DNA of 64,000 bases, from the NCBI GenBank assembly GCA_905221605.1, contig CAJNDS010001713.1, positions 322,501 to 386,500 of the forward strand, read 5' to 3'. The DNA is from Symbiodinium natans. Its lineage: Eukaryota; Sar; Dinophyceae; Suessiales; Symbiodiniaceae. A program made the position numbers and the translations under genes. A model generated the notes under the pieces. It was not told the origin of the DNA. It made no database searches and worked only from the letters and a program-made list of their open reading frames with translations. Shown here piece after piece: positions 23,673-35,425 of the stretch. The first letter of the stretch is position 1. Every line of letters begins with the position of its first letter.

Positions 23673-25508
23673 CTCAAGGAGGGATTGGGGATACCGTTTG
23701 ACATGGTGTAACTTTTCAGTGTCGGAGACAGGGTGGGCATTGTCACGCACAATGCTTCCGAAGCCTCTCCCGAGAATTAGAGCTTTCCACCCAACCTGAA
23801 CCCTTCATCTCCCAGCGTTGGAGCACCTTCAAGCATAGTCCCCATACCGTCAAGGGGACGGGATTCGGTTTGGGGCCCCAACCCGTCAGCCAGGCAGCCA
23901 GGAACCATATCTGGATGCCCAAACCCCCCCTCCCCCCCCCCACAGCTTACGAATCTGCTGCAGTCACGTCACGAGCCCGCTTCGCCGACGTCTAGGAGAG
24001 AAACATGCCTTTGCGGAGGTCAGGAGATCTGAATTTGGCCATATGTCGTAGCGTACCCTTCTCAATCCCACCTTGATGCTAACGATAAGGGTCGTAGGTG
24101 GAAATCTTTCAGCGGCTTCTCACTAAATTGAAGATGCCTATCCCAAGGCCCAAGTCCAGTACCATCGGTATTAGCTCTCTAGCCCACCAAGTGTACAAAT
24201 CAACCATCTCTTGACCCCGACGTCTTGAAGCAGAGCGAGATCTGAAAGCCATCAACAGCAGAGACACACTTGCCTTTCTTTCACGTCGGGTTGAAACCAG
24301 CATGTGATGCTACCTGCAACTACAAATTAAACAAACCAGCAGTGTCGTTCAATCGCTTCATGTCGACACACCGATATGCCGATACTCCGATACTCCGATA
24401 TGCAGCTGTACAGCTCGAGGACCCGGGGCAAGGGGAAATACGCTGATACACCGATAAGCCAATAAGCCGTTCGAGGGCCCAGTGGAAGGAACATGCGCCG
24501 CTGATATGATGACTGGCTGATATTCTATTGGGGGTCCGCGGAAGGGCAATGCACCGATGATATGTTGATGCAGTCATAGCGAGTCGCGAGACTGGGTGCC
24601 GGCATCGGCCCTGGCAGATTGACTGTTCGGACAGCGTTGAGCTGAAACATAGTTTGAGGCGCAGGACAGCCCATCATAGGCACGTCGGCATATATCATGT
24701 ATCGGCATCAGTACGAACATGCGCCATTAGAGGCCAAGAGCAATGCATCGGCTTATCGTTGCGTCGGTGCGGGCACTAGAGAGACCGGAGCGGTGTATCG
24801 GTGTATCTCAAGATCTGAGCATATTCGCGTGGGCGTGCAGCTTTGAAGCCGCATGAAGTCGGGGTTCGGGGCCGAAGCGGGGTATCTGTTCCTTCAACTT
24901 GCATGCACCGTGGACCTGCAATAAGGCAGAAAAGTGCGCGTAACCGTCGGTCCTTTGTTCCGGCCTTTTCTGGGCAACCCTTTTGCAGCTTGTGCACAGC
25001 TGCGTAGGGATATTGAAGTCATCAAAGTCATCATGTCAGTCTCTTCCTGCAATCCTCTGAGCCCCAAAGCCCGAAGCTGACTTAGCAGATGCTCTAGTTT
25101 GTGTGTTCTTTGGCTTGTCTTGTGTTGATGAGGTACTGGTAGTATGTTTCCGTGGAACAGACCTTCGTTTCCGGGCCAGACTTCCCCATCTCCCCACAAA
25201 AATGTCCCTTGATGCTTCGCAGAGCCCCTTCTAACCGATTAACACACATCCTGCCAAGCAACTTCTGCTTGAGGCGGCCTGAAGGCTCAGGGTTTCAGCT
25301 CCGCTGGGATGCCATGAAACGTGGAAATCTCTGAGCTTCTGATGCACACTCCATGGAAGCCCTCAACCAGCAACATCTTCTAAAGCGAAACAACCCAACA
25401 CTGAACTCCCGCCTGGGTTCCTGCCTGAATCGGCCACTTTCCGTTCTTACCCAATCACTCCTGGGCCCTAACAGTTCAAGATCCTTGGCCCTCAACCCGA
25501 ACCGTTGC
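23673..25508. other. No supported exon; short degenerate repeats
   Basis: From 24,361 to about 24,800 the words CCGATAC, CGATATG and CTGATA recur as a degenerate short repeat. No exon is recognised. Confidence 0.4.
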
Positions 25509-26692
25509 CAGGGGGCGCAGGGAGGTCTTGGCAAAGGCCATGGCGCCCGCGGACTCCTCCTCGGCGACCTTCGAGGTGCCTTGAAGCGCCTTTTGAGAGC
25601 ACTTTCGCTTGAGGGCTTTGGGGGGGGGGGGGGATTATGCCGCTTCGGGGTGTTCGTCTCTCATCGCAGACGTATCATGGCAGGCTGTGGGGGACCGGCT
25701 GCAAAGTGGGCTTGAGTTGGACGGACTAGAGTGTGAGAAAGTGTCTTAGTACATTGACGGGCTTGCTTGTGTTGTGGCTGGCGCGTTATGAAGCTCCAGC
25801 CAGGCATTGCGCGTAACTGCACGGTTGGCAGGTTTCAGGTTGGTAAGATCTCCATTGTTGTAGGATGTTGCAGGGTTCTCCGGGCCACAAAGGCAGTGCT
25901 TCAGAAGGGGCGAAGCACTGAAGTATGCGGGACACGTGCTCATCTTCAAGACCCACCTCCTAAGCAACGTTTCAGCCCTTTAGCGCCTAGGCCGCAGTAC
26001 CCCAGAAGTCAGAGCCCCCCCCCCCCCCAAAGACCTGCCGCACATGCAAGAGCCCAGATTCTCAAGCAGCCAGTTTCATCTCAGAACAGCCTAGGAGACG
26101 CAACCCGAAACCGGTAAACCCATGATGGACCCACACCCCCAAAACCAACCACTCGAAGCCACTCAAAACCACTGTCAAGTGTACTCAGTTCTCTGGCCTC
26201 GAGGTCGCTTCGCACAACCTCTGCCATCGTCAGCTCCTGCACTGTTCTCCACTGTGCAGGGCTCAAACAGGGACATGGGTCAGAAGTCCGATTTTGGGTT
26301 CTTCTGGGTCTGCGGCCCAGTCCCAAGCCCTCTCTCCTCGGACATGTTCGCAGCCACTTCCTTGAGCAGCTGCTCATAAAGGATCCTTGGCGGCAAGCTG
26401 TGGGGCTTCAGAGGAGGGTTGGGGGCACCAAAGGGGAGCCAAGTGGCCGGGCTTGCTCCCCTTCCAGCTTCTCACGGCCTGTCCCGCTAGGAGGAACATG
26501 GAGGAGCTCCACATGTCGGGTACCCCGACAAGCATCCAGCACTGCAGGCAAAGAGCGAAGGCATGAGCCTGGACTTAGGATGCTACAAGCTTCAGATGCC
26601 CCCAAAGCGCGGACTGCCCGAGCCTGCTGCTTCCAGCGATTGTTTGGCCTGCGTTTCCAGGATGTCGAGCTCGGTGGAGTTAATTTCGGCTC
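25509..26692 (-). CDS. Five-exon in-phase chain, membrane-associated protein (partial)
   Basis: Exons in order: 26692-26649 (AEINSTELDILETQ, CAG|gc), 26568-26479 (AHAFALCLQCWMLVGVPDMW then SSSMFLLAGQ, CAG|gc), 26372-26337 (QLLKEVAANMSE, GAG|ga), 26251-26198 (WRTVQELTMAEVVRSDLE, GAG|gc) and 25589-25509 (ALQGTSKVAEEESAGAMAFA then KTSLRPL, CTG|gc). All junctions keep phase 0 and every donor is non-GT. The second exon holds a hydrophobic run compatible with a membrane segment; the rest is helical. The 5' and 3' ends were not found. Exons at 28,455-28,639 lie upstream and may be part of the same gene. Family unknown. Confidence 0.55.
25620..25633. repeat. Poly-G/poly-C tract upstream of an acceptor
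   Basis: A G-run on the plus strand. On the coding strand it is a C-tract about 30 nt upstream of the acceptor of exon 25589-25509. Confidence 0.8.
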
Positions 26693-26796
26693 CTGGCAGG
26701 GCTTGGCTCGGCGTTTGGCGGGGTTTGGGGCTTCAAAAAGGGGGCTTCATTGCTGATCCAGTGCTCCTTGCAATTCTGTGACCCACCGCAGCACTA

Positions 26797-27174
26797 TGAG
26801 GCTGGCTCCGTGCAGGTTTGGTGTGGGAATTGGGAATCGATAGGCCCTTCAAGAACACAGACAGCGATCAGCTTCTGATTTGCGTTGGCATGCAAACCTC
26901 GTCGATAGAGCGACAGCAAGATCATCACACTCGTCTGCAAGGTGTCCGGTGCCATCGGCATTTGAGGGTGAAGATCCAGGACCACAGGAAGTGTCTGGTC
27001 TTCGTACCAGCAGTCCAAGCAGTTAAGGGTGGCCACACCCTGCAGGATCGCCGAGACGACTTTGAGGGCGTGCTTCCGTGCCACATGGCTTTCTTTTCGT
27101 GCTCGACGGTGAAGGGCAGATTCTTGCACGTGCACAGTGCCTGCGCTGGCGAAAGACCTCACATTTGTTGCCAC
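26797..27174 (-). CDS. Possible CDS fragment, 126 codons, unknown
   Basis: A long minus-strand open frame containing VVSAILQGVATLNCLDCWYE and MPMAPDTLQTSVMILLSLY, ending at a stop near 26,797. It reads more like protein than its shadows. It is longer than neighbouring exons and its codon bias is only moderate. It could be a real exon, a gene remnant or chance. Confidence 0.25.
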
Positions 27175-28454
27175 GGAGTTCGGAGCACGTGGAGAATCCT
27201 CCCTGCAGTAAGCTTTGCTCGCAGCCTTTAGTGGGGGCTACTTAGGGATTCAGCCTGATGCGGGGTCATTTGCTTTTCTTGCTTGTTCGGCAAATAGCTG
27301 GCGCCACATACATCTCGGTCTCAACTGGGAGGTGCCGAGCAATGGAAATGGGAAAGTGGTGCCATCTCACAAAAGGAAGCCATTGCGGGAGCTCGATACC
27401 GCTTTGCCAGGTAGCTGGCCCTAACTACCAAAAACCCCCCCCTAAATCTACACACTGCCAACCAACTCGAAAATCACGGTACTCCAGCTCCGCACTGCTT
27501 GAAGTTTGGGACCACTGCCCGTTCTTGGGTGGACTTAGGACCCCTGTGCAGTGAGGTGAGGACTGGCGAAGACTCCAAAATGTCAAACACATAAACAATG
27601 ACCCAAAAAAACATACGCTTGAAACATGCCCACGGCATTTCCCTGGTCGGTCCTGGCAGCTGCAGCGCGTCCCGCATCTGCAGAAATGGATTTGTGCTTC
27701 AGTTTTGGGGCATCGAACTCCGAACAGGATTCGGAGCGGTCTCGGGCTTGGAAGAGTTTAACTTCTTTCTGGACAAACTCACGTGGATCCCCGTGACCGC
27801 AAACCTTCTTGTTTATCAGGGCTCCGAAGCTGTGCTGGAGAATAACCAGCGACAATCTGAAACCTCAAGATGCTGAACCAGCACCCTTGAAGGTCCCGCC
27901 ATGGCCTGCTGTGCCTGCAGGCTTCGGTTCTTGCCGAAGGCCCTGGGCTCTTTATACTCTGGGTTTTGGGAGCCTCAGAATGCTGGGAGCTGCTGGGGCC
28001 CTTTTGGTAGCCCTGGCGTTGCGGGCCATGTCTGCTCAATTGTGATCCAGATCCGGGTGCTGGAAACAGGGGACACCCTCCGCCCCAAGTGAATCCCCGG
28101 ACCAAAGCCGTGCTCTTTCGAACCTGCCTCACCCTAAACGGGAAACTGCAAGCACAGTCGCAGGTACACGGACGCGGCGTCAAAGGCCTGCGGGGGCTTA
28201 GGACGACGAGGACGTTCAGGATGTTTGCGACGTTTAGGACCTTTTTCGGCTTGCGGCCTGCGTGTCGCAAGTTTGGCAGGTGCGGCTCTCAACACCCTGA
28301 AAAAAGCCCTAGAGTGTCTGGAGTTGAGGTGTCTGGGCCGAAGCCCCTAACACTCAGAATCTGCTGGGAGGAGAAGAACGCTCAAAGGGACCGGAAAACT
28401 TCCACACGAAGCCCTGAATCCTGAACTCCGACACCCTAATGGCCGAATTCCAAC

Positions 28455-28639
28455 AAAATCCATCGCCTTCTGGGACTCCACTTTCGCCTCCTGGGCCATG
28501 GCCTTCGGGGGGAGCCACAGGCACAGGGGTACGACAAGGGTTTCGGGGCTGTCCTTGGGGCTCAGCAAGGGTTGGGGGACCATCTCGGCACCTGAGCCTT
28601 CTCCGCGGCAACCGCCGTTGCCTCATAAGCGTCAAAGGC
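28455..28639 (-). CDS. Two in-phase exons, Ala-rich helical
   Basis: Exon 28639-28592 (AFDAYEATAVAAEKAQ, CAG|gt donor) joins in phase 0 to exon 28502-28455 (AMAQEAKVESQKAMDF, |gt donor). Both follow AG acceptors and have high GC3. The peptide is a continuous Ala/Glu/Lys-rich helix. They lie downstream of the exon group at 31.0-32.2 kb and upstream of the 25.5-26.7-kb chain and may connect them. Confidence 0.5.
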
Positions 28640-28733
28640 CTGGAGCAGCTGGCCCTTTGGAGTCTAGCTAAGCATGTCAGCGCCAGGCTTGGAGACTGCA
28701 GACCTTCAATCTACAGCCTCATCATACGAAATG

Positions 28734-28757
28734 CCCCCCCCCCCCCCCTCCCCCCCC
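28734..28757. repeat. Poly-C/poly-G tract
   Basis: Two C-runs separated by a T. On the coding strand it is a G-tract. Confidence 0.85.
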
Positions 28758-31043
28758 CAGCTTCTTTTGTGCGAAGAAAGCACTCTGCGGCAACCAAACA
28801 AGACCCGAATCGCCCTGAAGCTTTAATACCAAGCACCACATCGTTGCGAAAGGAAGTTGGAATGAGGGCTGAGGACTGTGGACTGAAATTCTGGGAACGA
28901 AGTAATGGGTCATTTTGAAGAGTTTTGTTGGGATGCTAGGTATTTCAGGCTGAGCTTGAATGACGTAGAACAAGCTCTTTGAAGAGTAGCACCCAATCAC
29001 TCTGAGAACAAACTTGCTCCAGCGAAGACACAAAGCAGCAACTTTGCACAGAAGCGGCGTGGAACAATGATGTGAACCATGTGACACCCAGGCGGCCCTG
29101 CCTATAATGAATGGAGATCATCACAGGCCCAACATGCTTCACGGCCCTATCCGCCCTGTGCGCTCAATGATCGGATCATGGGAGTTTAGGTTGCCCGTCC
29201 CTGTTCGCTCCGGATCGGAGATCATGGAAGATCACGGGCCCTGTCTGGCCATAACCAAAGACCGAGACCACGGACCGAACTATGCGACACTCGCGCGCTC
29301 GTGCTCGGAGGCCATGAGAGACCACGAACCAAAGACAGACCGCGCGACGCCCGTCCGACCAAGCGCGCCGCGACACTGCTTTTTTGTTGAATAAATGATT
29401 TCCTGTTGGGAAAAGAAGCAACGACGCTGTGCTGCGCTGAGAGCCCCAAGGCGCGCCTCCATTGTCTTCTTGGCTGCGAGATCCTTGGCAGATGAAGGAG
29501 TCCTTTATGGGTGACTGCTCTGCATTCGGCACATTTGGGGGTTTGAAGAGAGCCACAGATATAACAATGTGGCTGCAGAAGCACTGCTGTTGCAGGGGGT
29601 TTGGGGTGTTAGCTGCTGCGTTGACTTCGCACTGGGCGGTTGTCTGTTGACTGAGGCTTGATGCAAGAATCCTGACTCGGACGCTCGTAGCCGGCGTACA
29701 ACTCCTCAGTGAAATCTCAACCAAGTCCTCGAAATGGTGCTCTTGAACCCGAGCCCAACCCCCTGAAAGCGAGGCCCCCGGCCGCTGCGCCAACCTGCAC
29801 TGCTAGCTCGCCGAAGTTGGGTTTCAGCTGAGCCTCGCAGCAGAACTGCACAACCTTCTTCGCAAAGCCTTCAGATTAGGTTCTTGGATTCCCAGAACAT
29901 CACGTTTTCTCCTACGCGGCCTAGGACTGCATGTCGAGGACTTGGGAAAGAGCGCTTGGCTCACAAGGCGAAACACCGTGCCCCACATCTGGCACCCCGG
30001 GCTCAGAAAACTGAAGGCCGCCTGCTGTAGCTGATCTGCGAAGCGCTTGCTTGCCTGATCAGGCTGTGATGGGCCGTGGGAAGACTAGCAGTGTGGTTCT
30101 TGCATCAAGAACTTTCAACAAAAGTTCTCACTTGACTCCAGGGCCCCCCTGTACGGTTTCAACCCTCCCTCCCGTCCTGAACCTAAGACCCCAACCCAAC
30201 CCGACACCAACCCTGCCATGTCAAGTGTCCCGACTCTAGAGCACTTGTCAACCCCGAAAAACGACAAGGTGCGGAAGGCCATGCCAGCATCCGCGGAGCG
30301 TCAAATATGGCCACGCTGCGTGCGAAGAATGAAACAACATGTTCAGGGGCACCAGGACGAGACGATCCGTCCCAAGGCCAGGACCCGGCCGCAACCGAAC
30401 CCCCCAAAAGGCACCCGAAAGATGCCCGAAACTCCGCCACCCGAAGATCGCCCCGAAGAAGCGAGACCCTTCCCTGGCCTCCAGGGTGCCTTCAAGGTTG
30501 CCAAGAGCCATGCTCCTCCGCATCCCGAGCCGCTCGAGCAAGGTGGCGCGCATCCTTTCGAGAAGGAGGAGGAGATAAGGAGAGAGAGGCGGGAGAGAGA
30601 AGCGGAGCTGCCTCTTAAGCCTTGCCGGCTGTTTGGCGGTTTGCGCAAGGGGCCTAAGGATGGTTGAGAGCATGGTTTGGGGGTTCGGGGTGGTTGGCAA
30701 GGGTCCTCTCAGTCGCCTTGGCTGTGCTACTCAGATCGCAAAGACGAAGCGCGCTCCACGTGTCCCACGATGCAACAAGGACAACTGCAACGAGCTCCTG
30801 AACTGAGGCATCGTTCCGAGATTAGCTGCACTACGAACCTCGATTTTCAAACCCAACAACAGCCCGCAGCTTCTAAATAGCCCAGCCCCTCACCCAAAAG
30901 TGAAGAATGACAGCAGCAGTCTCAACAAGAGCGAACTTGAAAAGCAGATCGCCAGTTCCGGGGCCTCCGTCCCAAAATCTGAGTGCCACAACATTCCTAT
31001 GGGGGGGGGGGGGCCAGCAGGGCCTCATCTCGATGCTTTTCAC

Positions 31044-32199
31044 CTCGGGCGCCAAGGTGGTGTTCACCTTGGTGCTCTGCAATCCCCAAAAGGCTCTCTT
31101 TTTTTCTGAAGGGGGCCGGGGTTCAGCGTACCAGCTTCGGAACTCGAGGCCTGAAACTCCAAAGCTGGTCCAAGCTGGAAAACTTCAGAGAGCTGTGAAG
31201 CCAAAAAGGGGGGGGGGGGGGGGGGGCAAGGGCTCCGGAGCTTCCAAAGCAGAGCCGCATCCTTGATGGCCTTTGCGAGAGACTGCCCGCTGTTCTGATG
31301 AGAGGCCATAGCCTCCAGGCTGGTTTCTTCTTCATTCTTGAGAAAACTTTGCTCTTAATAGGAGAGAAAAAGCAAGCTGGGAACAGTTTGGGAGGTCAAA
31401 AGGAATGGCAGGATGCATGGCATGTGCACCTACCCTGCCGGCCCCGCCGGCCCCCATGCCTCCGCGACGGCCCTGAGGATCGTGGAGTTCGACTTGGGCT
31501 GAAGGGCCTGCCACAGGGGCTTCCACGTATGAAAGCACGAGTTGTCCTCGGAACCCCAAACCCGAAGCCGAATCAAGCCCAGATGCTCACACCCTGAATT
31601 GTTCAGATCCTCCGAGTGCTTGCGAAGCCTTGTACCCTCATGTGTCTGCAACCCGGCTGAGCTTTGGAGAGGTACCTCAAGAAAACACCACGAAGCCTGG
31701 TAAACTTCATAATTCTTATTTGTCTACCACCCTATCGGTGGAGCCCCAAACAACCCGAAACATCTCCTAAGGGCTACTGCTTTCCTGCCATGCCCCTTCA
31801 ACCCGAAGCTTCCCCGAAGCTCCCCGCACTTTCAGGGGGCCCTGCCTTGGACTCCAGCTGCTTGAGCGCCGAATGGGCATGGCGCAGGGCCTGCAGATTC
31901 TGGCTTGCAAGGCCGCGATGACGTGCACCGAGAGGCAAAGTTTTGGGGTTCGGGATTCGGGCTCGAAGCTGGCTTCGGGACCCTTTGGAGTTCAGGATTG
32001 GCCCGTCTGTTGAAGGTCTTTAACCTGCTTCAAGCACCTGCTTCTGGAATCCTATGTCTCATGGCACAGCATCCAGCTTGCTAAAGCTGCTGAAGCTGCC
32101 CGACTTCAGAAAACGGGGGCCTTCTTCGCCTCGCTCTTCGCCGCGGTACTCTGCACCGCGGTCGAGCGGAGGAGGGCAGCGTCCAAGGCCTTGGTCTGG
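31044..32199 (-). CDS. Group of five exons, Ala/Ser-rich helical protein
   Basis: Candidate exons in order: 32199-32115 (QTKALDAALLRSTAVQSTAA then KSEAKKAP), 31903-31846 (QNLQALRHAHSALKQLESK, AAG|gc donor), 31507-31434 (ALQPKSNSTILRAVAEAWG..., |gt), 31312-31236 (AMASHQNSGQSLAKAIKDAA then LLWKL) and 31076-31044 (STKVNTTLAPE, GAG|gt; may extend in frame). Each has an AG acceptor, a donor and marked GC3. Not every junction is in phase, so some borders are off by a base or exons are missing. The product looks like stacked helices with N-S-T and N-T-T sequons. No domain is recognised. Confidence 0.45.
31208..31226. repeat. Poly-G/poly-C tract in an intron
   Basis: A long G-run just downstream (minus strand) of exon 31312-31236. 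A similar run at 31,000-31,012 follows exon 31076-31044. Confidence 0.85.
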
Positions 32200-33017
32200 C
32201 TGAGTTTTTGCCCCCAAGAGTTTGGAAAACAGGCTCACAGAACAAATGGTTGTTATCTGGCAAGGAAACAGAAGGGAAACCTCTGCATCCTGCCTTCTGG
32301 GCTTCGCTGTTGGCTGTCGCGGGGTTGACGTTCAGGACCTGCAGCTTCAGCCAAAAACACTCCACCCTACACCTCAAGGCCCTGAAGATCTTTCCTTGCT
32401 TCCGCCCTGGGCCACCAGGAAGAAAGGGTGCGTTCGAACCCTGATCCACAGTGGCGAACTGACCGTCGTGGGCCATCTTCTACAACTGGGACCTACAGTC
32501 ACACGCCCACTCGCGTTACAAACCCTAACAAGTTTACCACGACAGTCAACGAAATATAAGACATCAGCTCTTAAAGATTTTTGTGCTAGCATCATGGGAA
32601 AGTGTGAGCAAGAAGATTCGCGTGCCGTTTCGTCGGAGCTTTGCACTTCACCTCTGCCTAGCGACGCAGGCGCCACCGACCTTTGTCGTGACCTTGTCCA
32701 GTACCTTCGGGGGCAAGTGCAGGGCTTTGTGTAAATTAGATTGTGCACGACTTTGGGGGTTGGGGATGGAAGGTCTCGGAAGGGCAGTGAAGGCCCTGAA
32801 GGCTCCAGAATCAGCTGAGACACGAAGGCGACTCAGATGTGGCTTTGCAGAAGCACCCAGCTTACAGGATGATACATGTAGCATGAAATTATGCGTTTTG
32901 TTTTTCATGTTTTGCATTCTCGTGTTTGTACTGCACGAAATGAAAGAAAGATTCTAGAAGATATATACCCGCGCATCTATACATATACATGTATCTGTAA
33001 TTCTGTAATTCTGTTTT
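32200..33017. other. Interval between the RCC1-like gene and the next exon group
   Basis: Open frames occur on both strands (plus 32,222-32,734; minus 32,823-32,374) but neither shows a domain or a clear coding bias. An AT-rich patch lies at 32,880-33,020. It probably contains the 3' flank of the upstream gene and the start of the next. Confidence 0.4.
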
Positions 33018-34535
33018 TCATGCGACCGGTCTTTGCCTCAGCGGTCCCAACTGGTCTTGCACTGCACTGGTGTCGCCACCAGCCTCGCCTGAACCCCAAG
33101 CTAGGACGCTTCCATCTGCCTTCACAGCCGCAAAAGCATTGACGGAAGCACAGATGTCCTGTACATCGGTGAGCTGATGCTGAACTGCCTGGCAATCACC
33201 GCCTCTTTGAGCATTGCCCCAGGTGACAACCGAGCCGTCGGAGCGCCGTGCAGCAAAGGCACCTGAATTCGCCCAGAGCCCGTCCACGTTACTCAGCTCC
33301 ACCGACCCTGCGTTGCCACCACACCGAGCATCACCCCAGACAACCACCCGCCCGTCCCCACGCAATGCTGCGAAAGCTCCCTCCGTGGACCGAAGGGTGT
33401 GCACATCCTGCAGTTGCCCCTGAACGGCGGCGCTGTCCCCACCATCGCTGGCGCTGCCCCAGGTCACCACGGATCCATCGGCCCTCAGCGCCGCAAAGGC
33501 AAACATGTTGCACTCAATGTCCTGCACAGCCCTCAGCTGGTCACGGGCGGACCGACTGTCCCCTCCAAACGCTGCGTCTCCCCAGGTCACCACAGTACCA
33601 TCCGCCCGCAGGGCAGCGAAGGCGCGGGAAAAAGCCCAGATCCGCCGTATGCTTTGTAGCTGCTCGCGGACGGCTGTACTGTCGCCGCCGCCTGCCGCAT
33701 CACCCCAGGTCACAACTGTGCTGTCGGTCAATGTAGCAGCAAAAGCACCGAAAGATGCTTCGACATCACGGACAGCCTCCAGCTCGCCTTGAACTGTGCT
33801 GCTGTCTGCCCCACAACTCGGATCGCCCCAAGTCACGACCCTTCCATCTGCCCTCACGGCAGCAAAGGCCCCCTGTGTAGCACAAACGTGCCGCACATCG
33901 TGGAGCTGTTCTTGAACGAGGCTGCTGTCTCCCCCATAGCTTGCATCCCCCCAAGTGACCACGCGCCCATCGCTGCACATGGCTGCGAAGGCAAATGCAG
34001 AGGCTCGGACATCTTGCACAGCCCCGAGACGTGCTCGCACCAGCCAGCTGTCGCCGCCACCTGTCGGATCGCCCCAGGTTACCAGGGAGCCATCCGTGCA
34101 GATCGCTGCAAACGCAGATTGGGAAGCGCGCACCTGACATACATCGCGCAGCTTGTCTCGAGACCGGCTGCAGTTGCCACCGGACTTCGTGTGCCCCCAG
34201 GTTACCAGAGTTCCTTGAGGTCGAATCACTGCGAAAGCATCCCTGTCGGTAAGGCTAAGGTGTGGCCAGCGAACGCCGCTGGCAAGCAGCGAGGAAAAGT
34301 GCGATACCACCGTCGTCTGGCGCAGCACACATCCCACCCGATTCCCGTCCTTCAACCCAGCCCCGGCCAGCGTGGAGGAGCCCTGGAGGACAACTCCCTC
34401 AAAGCAAAGGTGGTGGATCCCAAGGCCGAAATGGTCCTGCGCACGCTTCTGCAGCTCGTAAACAGTGCTCTCTGGAGGCAGCTGCAGGGAAGTGCTCCGG
34501 CCACTCAACAGGGTGACGTCCAGCGTCAGCTCCAT
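33018..34535 (-). CDS. Ubiquitin-like domain plus ten RCC1-like repeats, intronless
   Basis: Single open frame of 505 codons from MELTLDVTLLSGRS to a stop. The frame also extends upstream to an ATG at 34625, adding 30 hydrophobic or loop-like residues; I prefer the inner start because it begins a ubiquitin-like beta-grasp domain (about residues 1-72: beta strand, Gly turn, then STVYELQKRA helix and LCFEGVVLQ). From about residue 90 there are ten ~41-residue repeats of the pattern AFAALRADGSVVTWGDAxxG followed by GDSxxVQxQLxxVxxIxA, the RCC1-like beta-propeller signature. Such Ubl-RCC1 proteins are common in dinoflagellates and are usually named HERC- or E3-ligase-like from the propeller; no HECT or RING domain is present here, so ligase activity should not be assumed. 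Lack of introns suggests a retrocopied gene. Confidence 0.9.
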   Translation of the reverse strand: MELTLDVTLLSGRSTSLQLPPESTVYELQKRAQDHFGLGIHHLCFEGVVLQGSSTLAGAGLKDGNRVGCVLRQTTVVSHFSSLLASGVRWPHLSLTDRDAFAVIRPQGTLVTWGHTKSGGNCSRSRDKLRDVCQVRASQSAFAAICTDGSLVTWGDPTGGGDSWLVRARLGAVQDVRASAFAFAAMCSDGRVVTWGDASYGGDSSLVQEQLHDVRHVCATQGAFAAVRADGRVVTWGDPSCGADSSTVQGELEAVRDVEASFGAFAATLTDSTVVTWGDAAGGGDSTAVREQLQSIRRIWAFSRAFAALRADGTVVTWGDAAFGGDSRSARDQLRAVQDIECNMFAFAALRADGSVVTWGSASDGGDSAAVQGQLQDVHTLRSTEGAFAALRGDGRVVVWGDARCGGNAGSVELSNVDGLWANSGAFAARRSDGSVVTWGNAQRGGDCQAVQHQLTDVQDICASVNAFAAVKADGSVLAWGSGEAGGDTSAVQDQLGPLRQRPVA

Positions 34536-35299
34536 GGCCAAAGCTTCCAAGTGCAACACACCGCTCAACAATGCTAAAGCTCTGAAGCAACTCACAGCCC
34601 CCGGCCTCCAGGCCCCATGCACCATCCAGGTCTCTAAAGCCCTGCAGCATCCGCCCTTTTGCAGTCCTAAGCCCTAAGCCTACTAGGCACCTGCTGAAAA
34701 CCCAAACTGTCAAAGCCATAACACCCCAAAGACCTGAAGCCCTAAGTCCCCATGGGCCTTGCTCAACTCCACGCCGGTGCCGAGCTGGAAGTTTTGCAAG
34801 CCCGGCGCAGTGCAGTTCAGGGCGACCAGCCTCCTCAGCGCATTGAGACTCAGGGACTTAAGGAGTTTTAAGGAGTTCTGAGCGTGAAGGGTGCCGAGCC
34901 TGAAAATCTGCAGCATTAAGGCATGATAAGCCCCTCGAAACTCGAAGCCGAACCCCTGAAGCCTGCAAGTCTGAATGGGCACTTGAACCCGGAGCTTGCG
35001 GTTGGAAGCAAAGGGCATGTGAGGCTGTTGTTGGTGGCACCTGGGCCTTAGTCCACTGCATCTCCGCCCCCCGAACCCACGCCAAGGTGCGGCAAAACCC
35101 CATCGAGGCGACCGTGGCTGTGCCTCCACATCACCAAGGAAGGGGAGGCAGAAGGCATCTCAAGGGCATTGCCTGGGGCCCCGCCATATTTCTAAGGGCG
35201 GGTGCAAACCAAGCATACCTAAAACGAGACCCCATCCTGCTTTTGAAGGCAGCAAGGGATGCGCGCCGTTCCTGCGTGTGAGGTCACCGAACTGAGCAC
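34536..35299. other. Upstream flank of the RCC1-like gene
   Basis: No TATA-like or other promoter element can be assigned. Open frames here are short, with no splice-consistent bias. No spliced-leader relict was seen in front of the RCC1-like gene. Confidence 0.4.
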
Positions 35300-35397
35300 C
35301 TGCGTGATCTGCGAATGAAAGTCTTGTAGGGTGATATAATATAGGAGTATTCCCAAAGCGGTCAGATTGCCAGCAACTAGACTGGTGGCAGTGAGGA
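35300..35397 (-). CDS. Exon encoding a membrane helix
   Basis: A 98-nt segment between CGCAG| and CAG|gtgctc, with two split-codon bases and then 32 codons, including [19 protein letters not shown] and DFHSQITQ. The hydrophobic run suggests a transmembrane helix. GC3 is lower than in neighbouring exons, which weakens the call. It ends about 30 bp from the polyubiquitin pseudogene on the other strand. Confidence 0.35.
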
Positions 35398-35425
35398 CTG
35401 CGAGGTCAGAGTGCACAGCGCTGCG

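Noticed and set aside
30218..30700. Overlapping ~150-codon open frames on both strands
   Set aside because: Neither shows a domain, and codon bias does not choose a strand. The plus frame is plausible (Pro/Glu/Arg-rich) but stands against the strand uniformity of the window; left unannotated.
32434..32455. GTTCGAACC word resembling a tRNA T-loop
   Set aside because: No stem pairing around it, no acceptor stem or anticodon arm at the right distance on either strand.
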